A DNA stretch of 64,000 bases from positions 124,001-188,000 of the forward strand of contig NZ_JAUSNR010000026.1 of the NCBI RefSeq assembly GCF_030656345.1, written 5' to 3'. Numbering within the stretch: the first letter of the stretch is position 1; every line of letters starts with the position of its first letter. Shown here one piece after another: positions 45,375 through 54,299 of this stretch. The position numbers and the translations under genes are program-made. Under the pieces are notes generated by a model. The model had not been told where the DNA came from and did no database searches. It was given only the letters and a program-made list of their open reading frames with translations. Source of the DNA: Pseudotabrizicola sp. (lineage in GTDB: Bacteria; Pseudomonadota; Alphaproteobacteria; Rhodobacterales; Rhodobacteraceae).

Positions 45375-46871
45375 TCAAGCAACGCGGGGGCCGCGGCGCA
45401 GGAATGAAACTCCAATTAGAGCGATCAGCCCCAGAATCGCGAAGGCGTCCCCCCATCGTGCATAAGGCGTCATCGCCAGCGCGCCCGGAACCAAGGGCAC
45501 ATCCAGATAGCCCGCCGTGCCAAACGGCAGCGACTGCACCACGCGCCCGCGCGCATCGATCACCGCCGTCACCCCGGTATTGGCCACGCGGATCAGCGGC
45601 AGCCCCTGTTCAATCGCCCGCAGCCGCGCCTGCTCAAAGTGCTGAAACGGCCCGGTCAGCGTGCCGAACCACGCGTCATTGGTGATCTGCAGCATCCAGT
45701 CCGGACGCTCAGGCGCGCTCCGCGCAATCTGCGGGAACACCGCCTCGTAGCAGATCAGCGGCAAGACCTTGCCAAGCGCCCCCCCCAGATCAATCACCTG
45801 CGGCCCGGTCCCCGCCGAATAGCCATTGCCGACCTGCGCCGCAAAGGCCCCGATGCCGAACCAGTCCTGCATCAGATCACCCATCGGCATGTATTCGCCA
45901 AACGGCACCAGATGGAACTTGTCATAGGTGGCGCTGACCTGCCCGTCGCCTTCCAGCACGCGCAAGGAATTCCAGCCCCGGTCACCCTCCACCCGCTGAA
46001 TGCCAATCGCCACCCGGTTGCCGCCCGAGGCGTCGGTGATGATCGGGGCCACTTCGGGCGAATATTCCAGCAGATAGGGCACCGCGGTTTCCGGCCAGAT
46101 CGTCAGATCGGCGGGCGTGGCGGCGCGGGTAAACTCCAGCTGGCGCTGGAACAGCATTCGCGCCTGATCCGGGTCCCATTTCAGATGCTGCTCGGCATTG
46201 GGCTGCACCAGCCGCAACGATGCTGCCCGCACCGCAGGCTCCGGCTGGTTCAGGTGCCACAGGCCAAAACCCGTACCCACCAGCACCATCGCGGCGGCAA
46301 CCCCCGCCCCCCACCAACGGTGCAGCAGTGGCAGCGCGGCCAGTGCCAGCGTCACCACCGTCAGCCCCGTCGCCCCCCACAGCGAAACCGTCTGCACCAC
46401 CGGCCAGTCGTGCCACATATGCCCGACCAGTGCCCAGGGAAAGCCGGTCAGGATATAGCCGCGCAACAGCTCCACCACGCCAAGCGTGGCGGCAAGCGCC
46501 AGGGGCCGGATCGGAAAGCGGCTGGCAAGCGCCGCCGCCGCCGCCCAGAACAGCCCGAAGCCAAAGGCCATCAAGACCACCGCAAACGGGGCCATCCAGC
46601 CATAAACCACCGGGTCAATCAGAAACGGCGACACGATCCAGTTGAGCGACGCCCCGAAATACCCCGCCCCCACCAGCAGCCCGGCCCATGCGGCACCCGC
46701 CGCCGACGCAGGCCGCGCCATGCGGACCAGCGCCCAGACCAGCGCCGGAAACGCCAGATACCAGGCCGAAAGCGGCGCCTGCCCCAAAGCAACCGCCACC
46801 CCCGCCAGCAGATCAAGCCCCGCCTCCCGCCGGACCGGAGCGAACGCAAACAGCCTGCGTCGCAGAGTCAA
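45375..46871 (-). CDS. lnt: Apolipoprotein N-acyltransferase
   Basis: Adds the third acyl chain to lipoproteins in the inner membrane, 498 aa. About six to eight membrane helices in the first 200 residues, then a nitrilase domain with Glu in IWPETAVPYLL, Lys in YDKFHLVPFGEYMP and Cys in PLICYEAVFPQIAR. The C-terminal helix returns to the membrane. It overlaps corC by 4 bp. Confidence 0.96.
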   Translation of the reverse strand: MTLRRRLFAFAPVRREAGLDLLAGVAVALGQAPLSAWYLAFPALVWALVRMARPASAAGAAWAGLLVGAGYFGASLNWIVSPFLIDPVVYGWMAPFAVVLMAFGFGLFWAAAAALASRFPIRPLALAATLGVVELLRGYILTGFPWALVGHMWHDWPVVQTVSLWGATGLTVVTLALAALPLLHRWWGAGVAAAMVLVGTGFGLWHLNQPEPAVRAASLRLVQPNAEQHLKWDPDQARMLFQRQLEFTRAATPADLTIWPETAVPYLLEYSPEVAPIITDASGGNRVAIGIQRVEGDRGWNSLRVLEGDGQVSATYDKFHLVPFGEYMPMGDLMQDWFGIGAFAAQVGNGYSAGTGPQVIDLGGALGKVLPLICYEAVFPQIARSAPERPDWMLQITNDAWFGTLTGPFQHFEQARLRAIEQGLPLIRVANTGVTAVIDARGRVVQSLPFGTAGYLDVPLVPGALAMTPYARWGDAFAILGLIALIGVSFLRRGPRVA

Positions 46872-47845
46872 GATGCGACCTTCTCCATCAGGGAAGACAC
46901 AGGCATCGAAGATGCGGCGACCGCCGCTCCGGGTACCTCGGCCACAACCGGATCACGCTGACTTCCCGGCAGACGCACCCGCAACCGCTTGATCCGGCGC
47001 GGATCGGCGTCAACCACCTCGAACTCCGCCCCCGATTCGTGCGGCACAATCTCGCCCCGCACCGGCACCCGCCCGATGCGCACAAAGACCAGCCCGCCCA
47101 GCGTGTCGATCTCGTCATCATCTTCGCCGTTGCGCAGCTTCATGCCGATAACGGCCTCAAACTCCTCCAGCGGTGCGGTGGATTGCGCCAGAAACACGCC
47201 CGGCTTTTCCTCTTTCCACAGCAGGCTTTCGTCCTCGTCATGCTCATCCTCGATCTCACCGATCACGGTTTCGATCAGGTCTTCGATGGTCACCAGCCCG
47301 TCCACCCCGCCATATTCGTCAATCACCAGCGCCATATGCACCCGTTCACGCTGCATCTTCTGCAGCAGCACGCCGATCGGCATCGACGGCGGTGCAAATA
47401 ACAGGGGCCGCAACAGCTTGCGCAGCGAAAACCGGCCCGAGGACCCGAACCCGTGCTGCAGCGCCAGATCTTTCAGCAAAACAAGGCCCTGCGGATGGTC
47501 AAGCGTGCCCTTGTAGACCGGCAGCCGGGAAAACCCCTGTTCGCGGAACACTTCGACCAGATCATCGCGACCGATGTCGATGGGCACGGCGGCGATATCA
47601 ACCTTGGGGATTGCCACATCATCCACCCGCAGCCGGCGCAGGTTGTTCAGCCCCGGCACAGACGCGCCCCCGTTTGGCACCGTCGGTGCCGGGTCATCCG
47701 ACCGGCCACCCGCCGGACTGTCAGCCCCGGAAAACACACCCATCAACCGTCCGAACAGACTTCTACTCGGAGGTTGATCTTCTTCGGTCTGTAAATCAGA
47801 CGGCGCGCCCTGCGCCGCCGTAGACCCGTCGTTACTACTGCCCAT
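46868..47845 (-). CDS. corC: CBS-domain hemolysin/CorC-type protein
   Basis: 325 aa, cytoplasmic. Tandem CBS domains (FREQGFSRLPVYKGTLDHPQG and VHMALVIDEYGGVDGLVTIEDLIE) are followed by an acidic linker and a C-terminal CorC_HlyC domain (LGGLVFVRIGRVPVRGE). No DUF21 membrane domain. It lies between ybeY and lnt, the conserved order. Proposed family roles concern Mg/Co efflux; the exact role is uncertain. Confidence 0.9.
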   Translation of the reverse strand: MGSSNDGSTAAQGAPSDLQTEEDQPPSRSLFGRLMGVFSGADSPAGGRSDDPAPTVPNGGASVPGLNNLRRLRVDDVAIPKVDIAAVPIDIGRDDLVEVFREQGFSRLPVYKGTLDHPQGLVLLKDLALQHGFGSSGRFSLRKLLRPLLFAPPSMPIGVLLQKMQRERVHMALVIDEYGGVDGLVTIEDLIETVIGEIEDEHDEDESLLWKEEKPGVFLAQSTAPLEEFEAVIGMKLRNGEDDDEIDTLGGLVFVRIGRVPVRGEIVPHESGAEFEVVDADPRRIKRLRVRLPGSQRDPVVAEVPGAAVAASSMPVSSLMEKVAS

Positions 47846-47886
47846 CGGTCCTTATCCAGAAAAGCACCCAAAAACCGGGTGCGCCA

Positions 47887-48387
47887 TCAATATGGGTCAT
47901 CAACCCCAAGGGTGGCAAGTATCGCCACCTCATGTTTTTCCATCAGTGCCGCATCGGCATCATCAATGTGATCATACCCCAGCAAATGTAACACCCCATG
48001 AACAACCAGATGCGTCACATGATCCGCCAGCGGCTTGCCCGCCGCCCCCGCCTCACGCGCGCAGGTGTCATAGGAAATCGCGATATCGCCCAGCGACCAC
48101 GGCTCCGCCGCCTCACCCGCCAAAGGCCGCGCCGGCTCAATGCCTGCCCCCTCGGCCAAATCCTCCGATGGCCAGCTCAGGACATTCGTCGGCACCGGCT
48201 TACCTCGAAACTCTGCGTTCAGCACCGCAATCCGCGCGTCATCGCAGCCCATCACGCACAGCGAGAATCCCTGCTGCGGCAGGCCCAGCCCCGCCAGCAC
48301 CGCCGACGCCGCACGCACGGACAAGGGCTCCAGCCCCAACGCCTCCCATCGGGCATCCTCAATCACACAATCGACCAGCGGTTCCAT
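47887..48387 (-). CDS. ybeY: Endoribonuclease / rRNA maturation factor YbeY
   Basis: 166 aa metalloprotein needed for 16S rRNA 3' maturation. The metal site HGVLHLLGYDH is clear, preceded by LSWPSEDLAEG and LGDIAISYDTCAREA. An unusually Pro/Glu-rich segment (EGAGIEPARPLAGEAAEP) lies between these blocks. It lies between phoH and corC. Confidence 0.94.
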   Translation of the reverse strand: MEPLVDCVIEDARWEALGLEPLSVRAASAVLAGLGLPQQGFSLCVMGCDDARIAVLNAEFRGKPVPTNVLSWPSEDLAEGAGIEPARPLAGEAAEPWSLGDIAISYDTCAREAGAAGKPLADHVTHLVVHGVLHLLGYDHIDDADAALMEKHEVAILATLGVDDPY

Positions 48388-48472
48388 GCCCGCGCCCTAC
48401 CCCAAGCGACAGCGTCGGGCAAGCCAATCGGCGGCCGGCCTCATCATCTGTTCGTAAATATCCTCGGGGGGT

Positions 48473-48495
48473 CCGGGGGGCAGACAGCCCCCCGG
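48473..48495 (-). terminator. Hairpin between phoH and ybeY
   Basis: A perfect 8-bp G/C stem, CCGGGGGG with CCCCCCGG and a 7-nt loop, downstream of phoH. An AAATATCCTCGGGG stretch, loosely like the dispersed repeats, lies beside it. Confidence 0.55.
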
Positions 48496-48516
48496 CGCTT
48501 TCAGCAGGCCCCTGTC

Positions 48517-49524
48517 TCAGGCCTGTGGTGCCTCATCGGCCTCATAGGCCTCGATGATCCGCGCCACCAGCGGGTGGCGCACCACGTCTTTCGAGGTGAA
48601 GTAGTTGAACGTCACCCCGCGCACACCGGCCAGAATCCGCTCGGCATCGGCCAGCCCGGACGGCATCCCGCGCGGCAGGTCAACCTGTGTACGGTCGCCG
48701 GTGATCACCATGCGGCTGCCTTGCCCCAACCGGGTCAGGAACATCTTCATCTGCATGGTGGTGGCGTTCTGCGCCTCATCCAGCACCACAAAGGCATTGG
48801 CCAAGGTCCGCCCGCGCATAAAGGCCAGCGGTGCGATCTCGATCCGCTTTTCCTCCAGCAGCTTCTGAACCTGCTTGGCGGGCAGAAAATCGTTCAGCGC
48901 ATCATAGAGCGGCTGCATGTAGGGATCGACCTTCTCTTTCATGTCGCCGGGCAAGAACCCCAACCGCTCCCCCGCTTCCACAGCAGGACGCGACAGGATG
49001 ATCTTTTCGACCGCGCCCGACACCAGCATGGTCACGCCGACCGCCACTGCCAGATAGGTCTTGCCGGTGCCCGCAGGCCCGATGCCAAAGCCCAGTTCGT
49101 GACTGAACAGATTGGCGACATAGGCTTTCTGCGCTTCGGTCCGCGGCTCGACCGGCTTTTTACGGGTGCGGATTTCCATGCCGGGGTTGAACAATTCAAT
49201 CTGTTCGCCCTCAGGGCTCAGAGTGGCCTGACCCAGACGCATCGCGCCGTCAATATCGCCGGCGGCGACCGTGCGACCGGATTCAAGCCGGGCATAAAGG
49301 CTGCGCAGCACGGCTGCCGCCTGATCCCGCGCGGACTTGTCCCCGATCACCGCAAGGCGGTTGCCCCGCCGCAGAATGTGAACGCCCATCTGGTGTTCCA
49401 CCTGTGCAAGATTGCGATCAAACTCGCCGCACAGGTCAATCAGCAAACGATTGTCCGGAAATTCGAGAACAGATTCGATCATGTCCTCGGGTTTGGTCGG
49501 GGGGGTCAGCGCGCTGATGCCCAA
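48517..49524 (-). CDS. PhoH-family ATPase
   Basis: 335 aa. Walker A GPAGTGKTYLAVAVG, LSRPAVEAGERLGFLPGD, Walker B FVVLDEAQNAT and VITGDRTQVDLPRG. The N-terminal KH-like region (QVEHQMGVHILRRGNRLAVIG) suggests RNA binding, and the position beside ybeY suggests RNA metabolism. I chose TTG at 49524, since AAGGAGA lies 5 bp upstream and no ATG fits; an ATG at about 49482 would remove 14 residues. Confidence 0.9.
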   Translation of the reverse strand: MGISALTPPTKPEDMIESVLEFPDNRLLIDLCGEFDRNLAQVEHQMGVHILRRGNRLAVIGDKSARDQAAAVLRSLYARLESGRTVAAGDIDGAMRLGQATLSPEGEQIELFNPGMEIRTRKKPVEPRTEAQKAYVANLFSHELGFGIGPAGTGKTYLAVAVGVTMLVSGAVEKIILSRPAVEAGERLGFLPGDMKEKVDPYMQPLYDALNDFLPAKQVQKLLEEKRIEIAPLAFMRGRTLANAFVVLDEAQNATTMQMKMFLTRLGQGSRMVITGDRTQVDLPRGMPSGLADAERILAGVRGVTFNYFTSKDVVRHPLVARIIEAYEADEAPQA

Positions 49525-49737
49525 TGAGGTCTCCTTACAGCTAGGGCCTGTATGTATCGTGCGCCGCGTCACATGATCTGGCAAGCATCGATTTCGTATC
49601 GAGCAGAGTTTATATCCAGCCAGCGCACGGAATTGTGACAACCGCCCAAAACGCAGGCACCGCCGGATCTGACCCACAAACCAGTAAAAGGGGCCACGGT
49701 TCCCCGTGACCCCCAAATAACGTGCCGCAGCAATGCG

Positions 49738-50112
49738 TCAGTTGGTGCGGCGCACCACGGTGCGGATGCCCGGGCCGGGCACATAATCGCGAATCCCCGG
49801 CGAATTGGTCTGATAGTTTCTGATGACCGTTCCCGGCGGGAAGTGGTTGTTGCAGACCGGCAGACCCGACACCGGGTCAAAACGCGGGCTGGAATAGCCT
49901 TCGACACCGTCGTCCATGATCCAGTTCTGGCAGCCGTCAGGGTCATAGGCGATCGCCGCATGCCCATGGCGCAGAACGCCCGAATCGCGCCCTTTATCGA
50001 CTCCGGTCGCAATAACCGAATCCGGGCCGCTATAGGGCGTCAGGCCGTCGCTCACGCAACCGCTCAGGGCCAAGGCCGCCAGTGCTGCGCTGATTTTGAA
50101 TGTGTTGTTCAT
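49738..50112 (-). CDS. Small lipoprotein with Trp/Cys-rich secreted module
   Basis: 124 aa, not recognised. Signal peptide with lipobox (ALALSGCVSDG). The mature part contains DPDGCQNWIMDDGVEGYSSP, then RFDPVSGLPVC. This closely parallels DDDGCMHWWADGGLEGYMVP and RRNPKDGKPVC in the adjacent OmpA-like protein, so the two share a module, probably disulfide-bonded by its two Cys. The ATG at 50112 lies 5 bp after the upstream stop; a GTG at 50124 is possible. Cotranscribed with the OmpA gene. Confidence 0.75.
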   Translation of the reverse strand: MNNTFKISAALAALALSGCVSDGLTPYSGPDSVIATGVDKGRDSGVLRHGHAAIAYDPDGCQNWIMDDGVEGYSSPRFDPVSGLPVCNNHFPPGTVIRNYQTNSPGIRDYVPGPGIRTVVRRTN

Positions 50113-50117
50113 GCTGA

Positions 50118-50687
50118 TCACCACCGGTAGCAGACGACTTCGACCCGACGGTTCTTCTGCATTCCGGCAGCAGAGCTGTTCGAGGCGACGGGCTGACGCT
50201 CGCCATAGCCGATTTCGCGTTCCACATGCGCCCCGACCGACCGGGCCACATTGGCGACGGCGGCGGCACGGCGCTTGGACAGGCCCATGTTGTATTCATC
50301 CGATGCCCGGCTGTCGGTATGGCCATAAACGGCATAGCCAAACGCCCCGGCGTTCTGGAAGAACGACTGCAACCGCGACCGGCCCTGCGCCGTCAGCTTT
50401 GCACTGTCAGTCGCAAACAGCTGGTCGGTGTTTTCCACCAGACAGGTGTTGCGCTTCAGGCAGACCGGCTTGCCGTCCTTGGGATTGCGGCGCGGCACCA
50501 TATAGCCCTCAAGGCCGCCATCGGCCCACCAGTGCATGCAACCGTCATCGTCGATCCACACGCCCCATTCGATCTTGCCGACAACTTCGGGGGCACCCTG
50601 CGCATATGCGGATGTCACGCCCGACATGCCGACAGCCAGCGCCGCGCCCCCAAGGATCATCCGCACCGCTTTGGAAAACCGTTCCAC
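50118..50687 (-). CDS. OmpA-family peptidoglycan-associated outer membrane protein
   Basis: 189 aa. Signal peptide ending SAYAQG. The N-terminal module (about residues 35-80) is the Trp/Cys-rich DGCMHWWADGGLEGYMVP motif. The C-terminal OmpA domain includes LTAQGRSRLQSFF, VYGHTDSRASDEYNMGLSKRRA and QKNRRVEVVCYRW, which binds peptidoglycan. No beta-barrel. It is followed by the lipoprotein sharing its N-terminal module. Confidence 0.88.
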   Translation of the reverse strand: MERFSKAVRMILGGAALAVGMSGVTSAYAQGAPEVVGKIEWGVWIDDDGCMHWWADGGLEGYMVPRRNPKDGKPVCLKRNTCLVENTDQLFATDSAKLTAQGRSRLQSFFQNAGAFGYAVYGHTDSRASDEYNMGLSKRRAAAVANVARSVGAHVEREIGYGERQPVASNSSAAGMQKNRRVEVVCYRW

Positions 50688-50893
50688 AGCCGCAACCCCC
50701 GTTCATACCAATTCACAAGCAGAATTATGGTACAAGAATTGACGTCGAGAAAAAGTGAAGTAAAGCGAAATCTGAACAATTCAGGGCATTTATACGGCAG
50801 AGTTTGGGCAAGCCCCCCGCATCTGCCGCAGCATCTTGTGTCATTGTCGCCGCGACAAAGACAAACCCCGGCCTGCGGCCAGATTGATCAGGT

Positions 50894-52204
50894 TCAGGAA
50901 ATTCTGACCGCCGACAACGAGTTGGCTGACGAAGCTAACACCCGCACCCGCGCCAGTTCGCCCACACGCCCGGCCTCATCATGGACATGCACCGCATGCA
51001 GGTGGTCGGACTTGCCCACCATCTGCCCCGGCTGACGCCCGGGCTTTTCATACAGCACCGTCACCTCACGCCCGACCATCGCTTCCTGCCCCGCGCGCTG
51101 CTGGTCCAAGATCAGCGCCTGCAATTCCTGCAGACGCCGGTCGGCCACCGCCGCCTCGACCGGCGGTTTTTCCGCCGCCGGGGTGCCGGGCCGGGCCGAG
51201 TACTTGAACGAATAAGACTGGCCGTACCCCACCCGCCGCACCAGATCCAGCGTGTCGGCAAAATCGGCATCGGTCTCGCCGGGAAAGCCCACGATGAAAT
51301 CGGACGAAAACAGCGTATCGGGCCGCACCGCGCGGATACGGTCGATCACCCGGAAATAGTCATCCCGCGTGTGCTTGCGGTTCATCGCCTTCAAGATCCG
51401 GTCCGACCCGGACTGCACCGGCAGGTGCAGATAGGGCATCAGCTGCGGCACATCACCATGCGCCGCGATCAGGTCATCATCCATGTCATTGGGATGGCTG
51501 GTCATATAGCGCACACGCTCCAACCCCTCAATTGCCGCCAAGGCCCGGATCAGCCGGCCCAAAGTCCAGGCGCCGTCCTCGCCCGCGCCGTGATAGCCGT
51601 TCACGTTCTGACCCAAAAGCGTGACCTCACGCACGCCGCGCGACACCAGATCGCGGGTTTCGCGCAAGATCCGGTCCACCGGGCGGCTGACTTCGGCACC
51701 GCGCGTATAGGGCACGACGCAAAACGCGCAGAACTTGTCGCAGCCTTCCTGCACCGTCAGAAACGCGGTCGGCCCACGCAGGGCCTTGCGCTCCGGCAGA
51801 TGGTCAAACTTGTCCTCGGCTGGAAACTCGGTATCCACCTGCGGCCCCGTAGCCCGCGCCAGAGCGGGCAGCCGGTGATAGGCCTGCGGCCCCACAACGA
51901 TATCGACCAACGGCATCCGCCGCTGAATCTCGGCCCCTTCGGCCTGTGCCACGCAGCCCGCCACCCCGATCTTCAGATCGGGCTTGGCGTCCTTCAAGGG
52001 CCGCAACCGCCCCAGATCGGAAAACAGCTTTTCACTGGCCTTTTCGCGGATGTGGCAGGTGTTCAGCAGCACCATATCCGCGTCTTCCACCACGTCGGTC
52101 AGCGTATAGCCATCCGCGCCCATGGCCTCGGCCATACGCTCGCTGTCATAGACGTTCATCTGACAGCCATAGGTCTTGATGAACAGCTTCTTGGCATCAG
52201 ACAT
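50894..52204 (-). CDS. miaB: tRNA-2-methylthio-N6-dimethylallyladenosine synthase
   Basis: Radical SAM methylthiotransferase modifying A37 of tRNAs, 436 aa. The N-terminal UPF0004 domain has Cys in [25 protein letters not shown] and [10 protein letters not shown]. The radical SAM cluster motif is [16 protein letters not shown]. The C-terminal TRAM domain ([19 protein letters not shown]) binds tRNA. Conserved order miaB-phoH-ybeY is broken only by the OmpA/lipoprotein pair. Confidence 0.96.
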   Translation of the reverse strand: MSDAKKLFIKTYGCQMNVYDSERMAEAMGADGYTLTDVVEDADMVLLNTCHIREKASEKLFSDLGRLRPLKDAKPDLKIGVAGCVAQAEGAEIQRRMPLVDIVVGPQAYHRLPALARATGPQVDTEFPAEDKFDHLPERKALRGPTAFLTVQEGCDKFCAFCVVPYTRGAEVSRPVDRILRETRDLVSRGVREVTLLGQNVNGYHGAGEDGAWTLGRLIRALAAIEGLERVRYMTSHPNDMDDDLIAAHGDVPQLMPYLHLPVQSGSDRILKAMNRKHTRDDYFRVIDRIRAVRPDTLFSSDFIVGFPGETDADFADTLDLVRRVGYGQSYSFKYSARPGTPAAEKPPVEAAVADRRLQELQALILDQQRAGQEAMVGREVTVLYEKPGRQPGQMVGKSDHLHAVHVHDEAGRVGELARVRVLASSANSLSAVRIS

Positions 52205-52357
52205 GGGCTACCCCGCCGTGGATCAGCGCGCCTTCTACCGCGAAGCGGCCCCGGGCGCAACGCAGGCCGCAGATCGGCGACCAGCCCCTTGCAATGCGCG
52301 CGCCCTTCGCCGATTCTGCCCAAGATCAGCGGGCCAGCCATCCGCAGCGGAGGATAC

Positions 52358-53227
52358 ATGCGCCACAGCGGACTGACCCCCTTTCTGACCACCGCCCGCG
52401 CCATCATCGGCAAGGGCCCGGTCGCGGTGATCATGGCCGAAGACGCGGTCGAGGTGGACACCACCCTGCGCCACCTCCAGACCGCCGGCTTCCCGACGAT
52501 TGTGCTGCTGGCCCCGGCCGAGATTACCCTGCCCGCCAGCGTTGCGGACAAGATCCACCGCGTCGATCATGACGTCCATGCCGAAGGTGCGCTGGTCAGC
52601 GCCGTCAACCGCATCATCGAGGCGGTGCCGGGTGTCTGGCTGTTCTACGGCTACAACGCCGAATACCTGTTCTACCCGTTCTGCGAGACCCGCAATGTGC
52701 TGGAACTGCTGGCCTTTCACACCGAAGAACGGCGTGATGCGATCCTGACCTACACCATCGACCTTTATGCCGGCGATCTGAACCTGTCGCCCAACGCCGT
52801 GTCGCTGTCGGATGCACATCTGGACAGGTCGGGCTATTACGCCCTTGGCCGCGCCGACCCGCTGAACCACAATCACCCCAAGGAACGACAGCTCGATTTT
52901 TTTGGCGGCCTCCGCTGGCGGTTTGAGGAACACGTCTCGCCCCAACGCCGCAAGATCGACCGGATCTGCCTGTTCAAGACGCGCCCCGGCCTGACCCTGC
53001 GCCCCGATTTCACCCTGTCGGATGAAGAGATGAACACCTATGCCTGCCCGTGGCACAACAACATCACCACGGCGCTGGTGTCGTTCCGCACCGCCAAGGC
53101 CCTGCGCACCAACCCCGGCTCGCGCTTTGACATCCATGATTTCCGCTGGCGCAACTCGACCGCCTTTGAATGGCACAGCCAGCAGCTGATGGATCTGGGG
53201 CTGATGGAACCGGGGCAATGGTTCTGA
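52358..53227 (+). CDS. Conserved protein, possibly glycosyltransferase family 2-like
   Basis: 289 aa, soluble. The N-terminal alternation (VAVIMAEDAVEVDTTLRHL then FPTIVLLAP) is Rossmann-like. Strong blocks follow: WLFYGYNAEYLFYPFCETR, DFFGGLRWRFEEHV, and NNITTALVSFRTAKALRTNP. I associate it with glycosyltransferase-2-type proteins encoded beside miaB in Rhodobacteraceae, but see no DxD motif in the expected place, so the activity is doubtful. GGAGGA precedes the ATG. Divergent from miaB. Confidence 0.6.
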   Translation: MRHSGLTPFLTTARAIIGKGPVAVIMAEDAVEVDTTLRHLQTAGFPTIVLLAPAEITLPASVADKIHRVDHDVHAEGALVSAVNRIIEAVPGVWLFYGYNAEYLFYPFCETRNVLELLAFHTEERRDAILTYTIDLYAGDLNLSPNAVSLSDAHLDRSGYYALGRADPLNHNHPKERQLDFFGGLRWRFEEHVSPQRRKIDRICLFKTRPGLTLRPDFTLSDEEMNTYACPWHNNITTALVSFRTAKALRTNPGSRFDIHDFRWRNSTAFEWHSQQLMDLGLMEPGQWF

Positions 53228-53255
53228 CCCGTCAGGCCGCCCGCGCAGCCGGGAC

Positions 53256-53280
53256 GGAACCACTTTGCGTTTCAGGCGTT
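53256..53280 (+). promoter_or_regulatory. EcfG-type promoter of the peptidoglycan-binding protein gene
   Basis: GGAAC (53256-53260) and CGTT (53277-53280) are 16 bp apart. The element lies 68 bp upstream of the ATG at 53349 and on the same strand. It is the third such match in the window. Confidence 0.6.
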
Positions 53281-53348
53281 TAACGCGTGGACAGGCCCGA
53301 CGACAGACCTGTGTCGCCGGGGCCGCATCGTCCGAAAGGAAACACGCC

Positions 53349-54140
53349 ATGCGCACCCTGACTTTTCCGCTTCTGCTGATTGCCGGCCTCGGCGTTGCCG
53401 CCCCCGCGAGCGCGCAGGATTTCGGCGACATCCTCTCGGGTGTCGCAAAATCGCTGGTCACTCAGGAACTGGACAAAACCGCCTTCACCCAGGCGCAAAG
53501 CCAGAACACCGTCGCCGCCTATCGCGGCTATCTCTCGCAACATCCGCAAGGGGCCTACCGCGCCAATGCCGAACGCGCGCTGCGCAGGCTGGGGGCCTCG
53601 GTCACGGCGCCCGCCCCGGCGGAACCCGCCCCGCCGCTCAGCGGCCCGGCCCGCGCCGCCGCAGCCGAGGCGGACATTGGCCTGACCCGCGCCCAGCGGG
53701 TGCGTATTCAGACCCAGCTCAGCAAACTGGGCTATCCCACCGGCGTGGCTGACGGGCTGTGGGGGTCAAACACCCGCGCCGCCATCGGCCGCTGGCAGAC
53801 CGCCAACAAGCTGACCTCCACCGGCTATGTCACTGCAGCGCAGGTCACCCTGATCGACCGCCAGTCCGGTCCGGTCGCAGGCCCTGCACCGACAACACCC
53901 GACCCGGACGCCGTGGATGACCGCACCGAAGAGCGTCTGCTCAGCCTGACCGTCGCCGAACGGCGCGAGGTGCAGCGCCGGCTGACCACGCTGGGCTACC
54001 GGACCGGCGGCGTCGATGGCGTCTTCGGGGCCAACACCCGCAACGCCCTGTCGGCCTGGCAGCGCGACGAAGGCCTGCGCGCCACCGGCTACATCACAGC
54101 CGACCAGCTGCGCGAACTGCGCCGCCAATCCGGCGTTTAG
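53349..54140 (+). CDS. Secreted protein with two peptidoglycan-binding domains
   Basis: 263 aa. Signal peptide MRTLTFPLLLIAGLGVAAPA, cleaved near ASAQ. A helical N-terminal part (QNTVAAYRGYLSQHPQGAYR) is followed by two PG_binding_1 domains: YPTGVADGLWGSNTRAAIGRW at about residues 115-175 and YRTGGVDGVFGANTRNALSAW at about 205-260. No catalytic domain. AAAGGA precedes the ATG. An EcfG-type promoter suggests stress induction; an envelope-anchoring role is inferred. Confidence 0.85.
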   Translation: MRTLTFPLLLIAGLGVAAPASAQDFGDILSGVAKSLVTQELDKTAFTQAQSQNTVAAYRGYLSQHPQGAYRANAERALRRLGASVTAPAPAEPAPPLSGPARAAAAEADIGLTRAQRVRIQTQLSKLGYPTGVADGLWGSNTRAAIGRWQTANKLTSTGYVTAAQVTLIDRQSGPVAGPAPTTPDPDAVDDRTEERLLSLTVAERREVQRRLTTLGYRTGGVDGVFGANTRNALSAWQRDEGLRATGYITADQLRELRRQSGV

Positions 54141-54299
54141 GCCAGCAAAGGCTGGCATCGCAGCATTGGCGGGCCGGACCTTGCGGTCAAAGGCCCGCCA
54201 TCCTGCGGGTGAGACCTGCGCACCCAGCACCATCACCCGCTTTGAAATCCGAAATGGGTGGAAATCAGCCCCAGACCAGCCCAAAAACCGGCAGGCATC

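Noticed and set aside
48517-49716. Longer PhoH protein starting upstream of 49524
   Set aside because: The added residues have no family similarity and lie in the OmpA/lipoprotein-side intergenic region; AAGGAGA next to TTG 49524 fits better.
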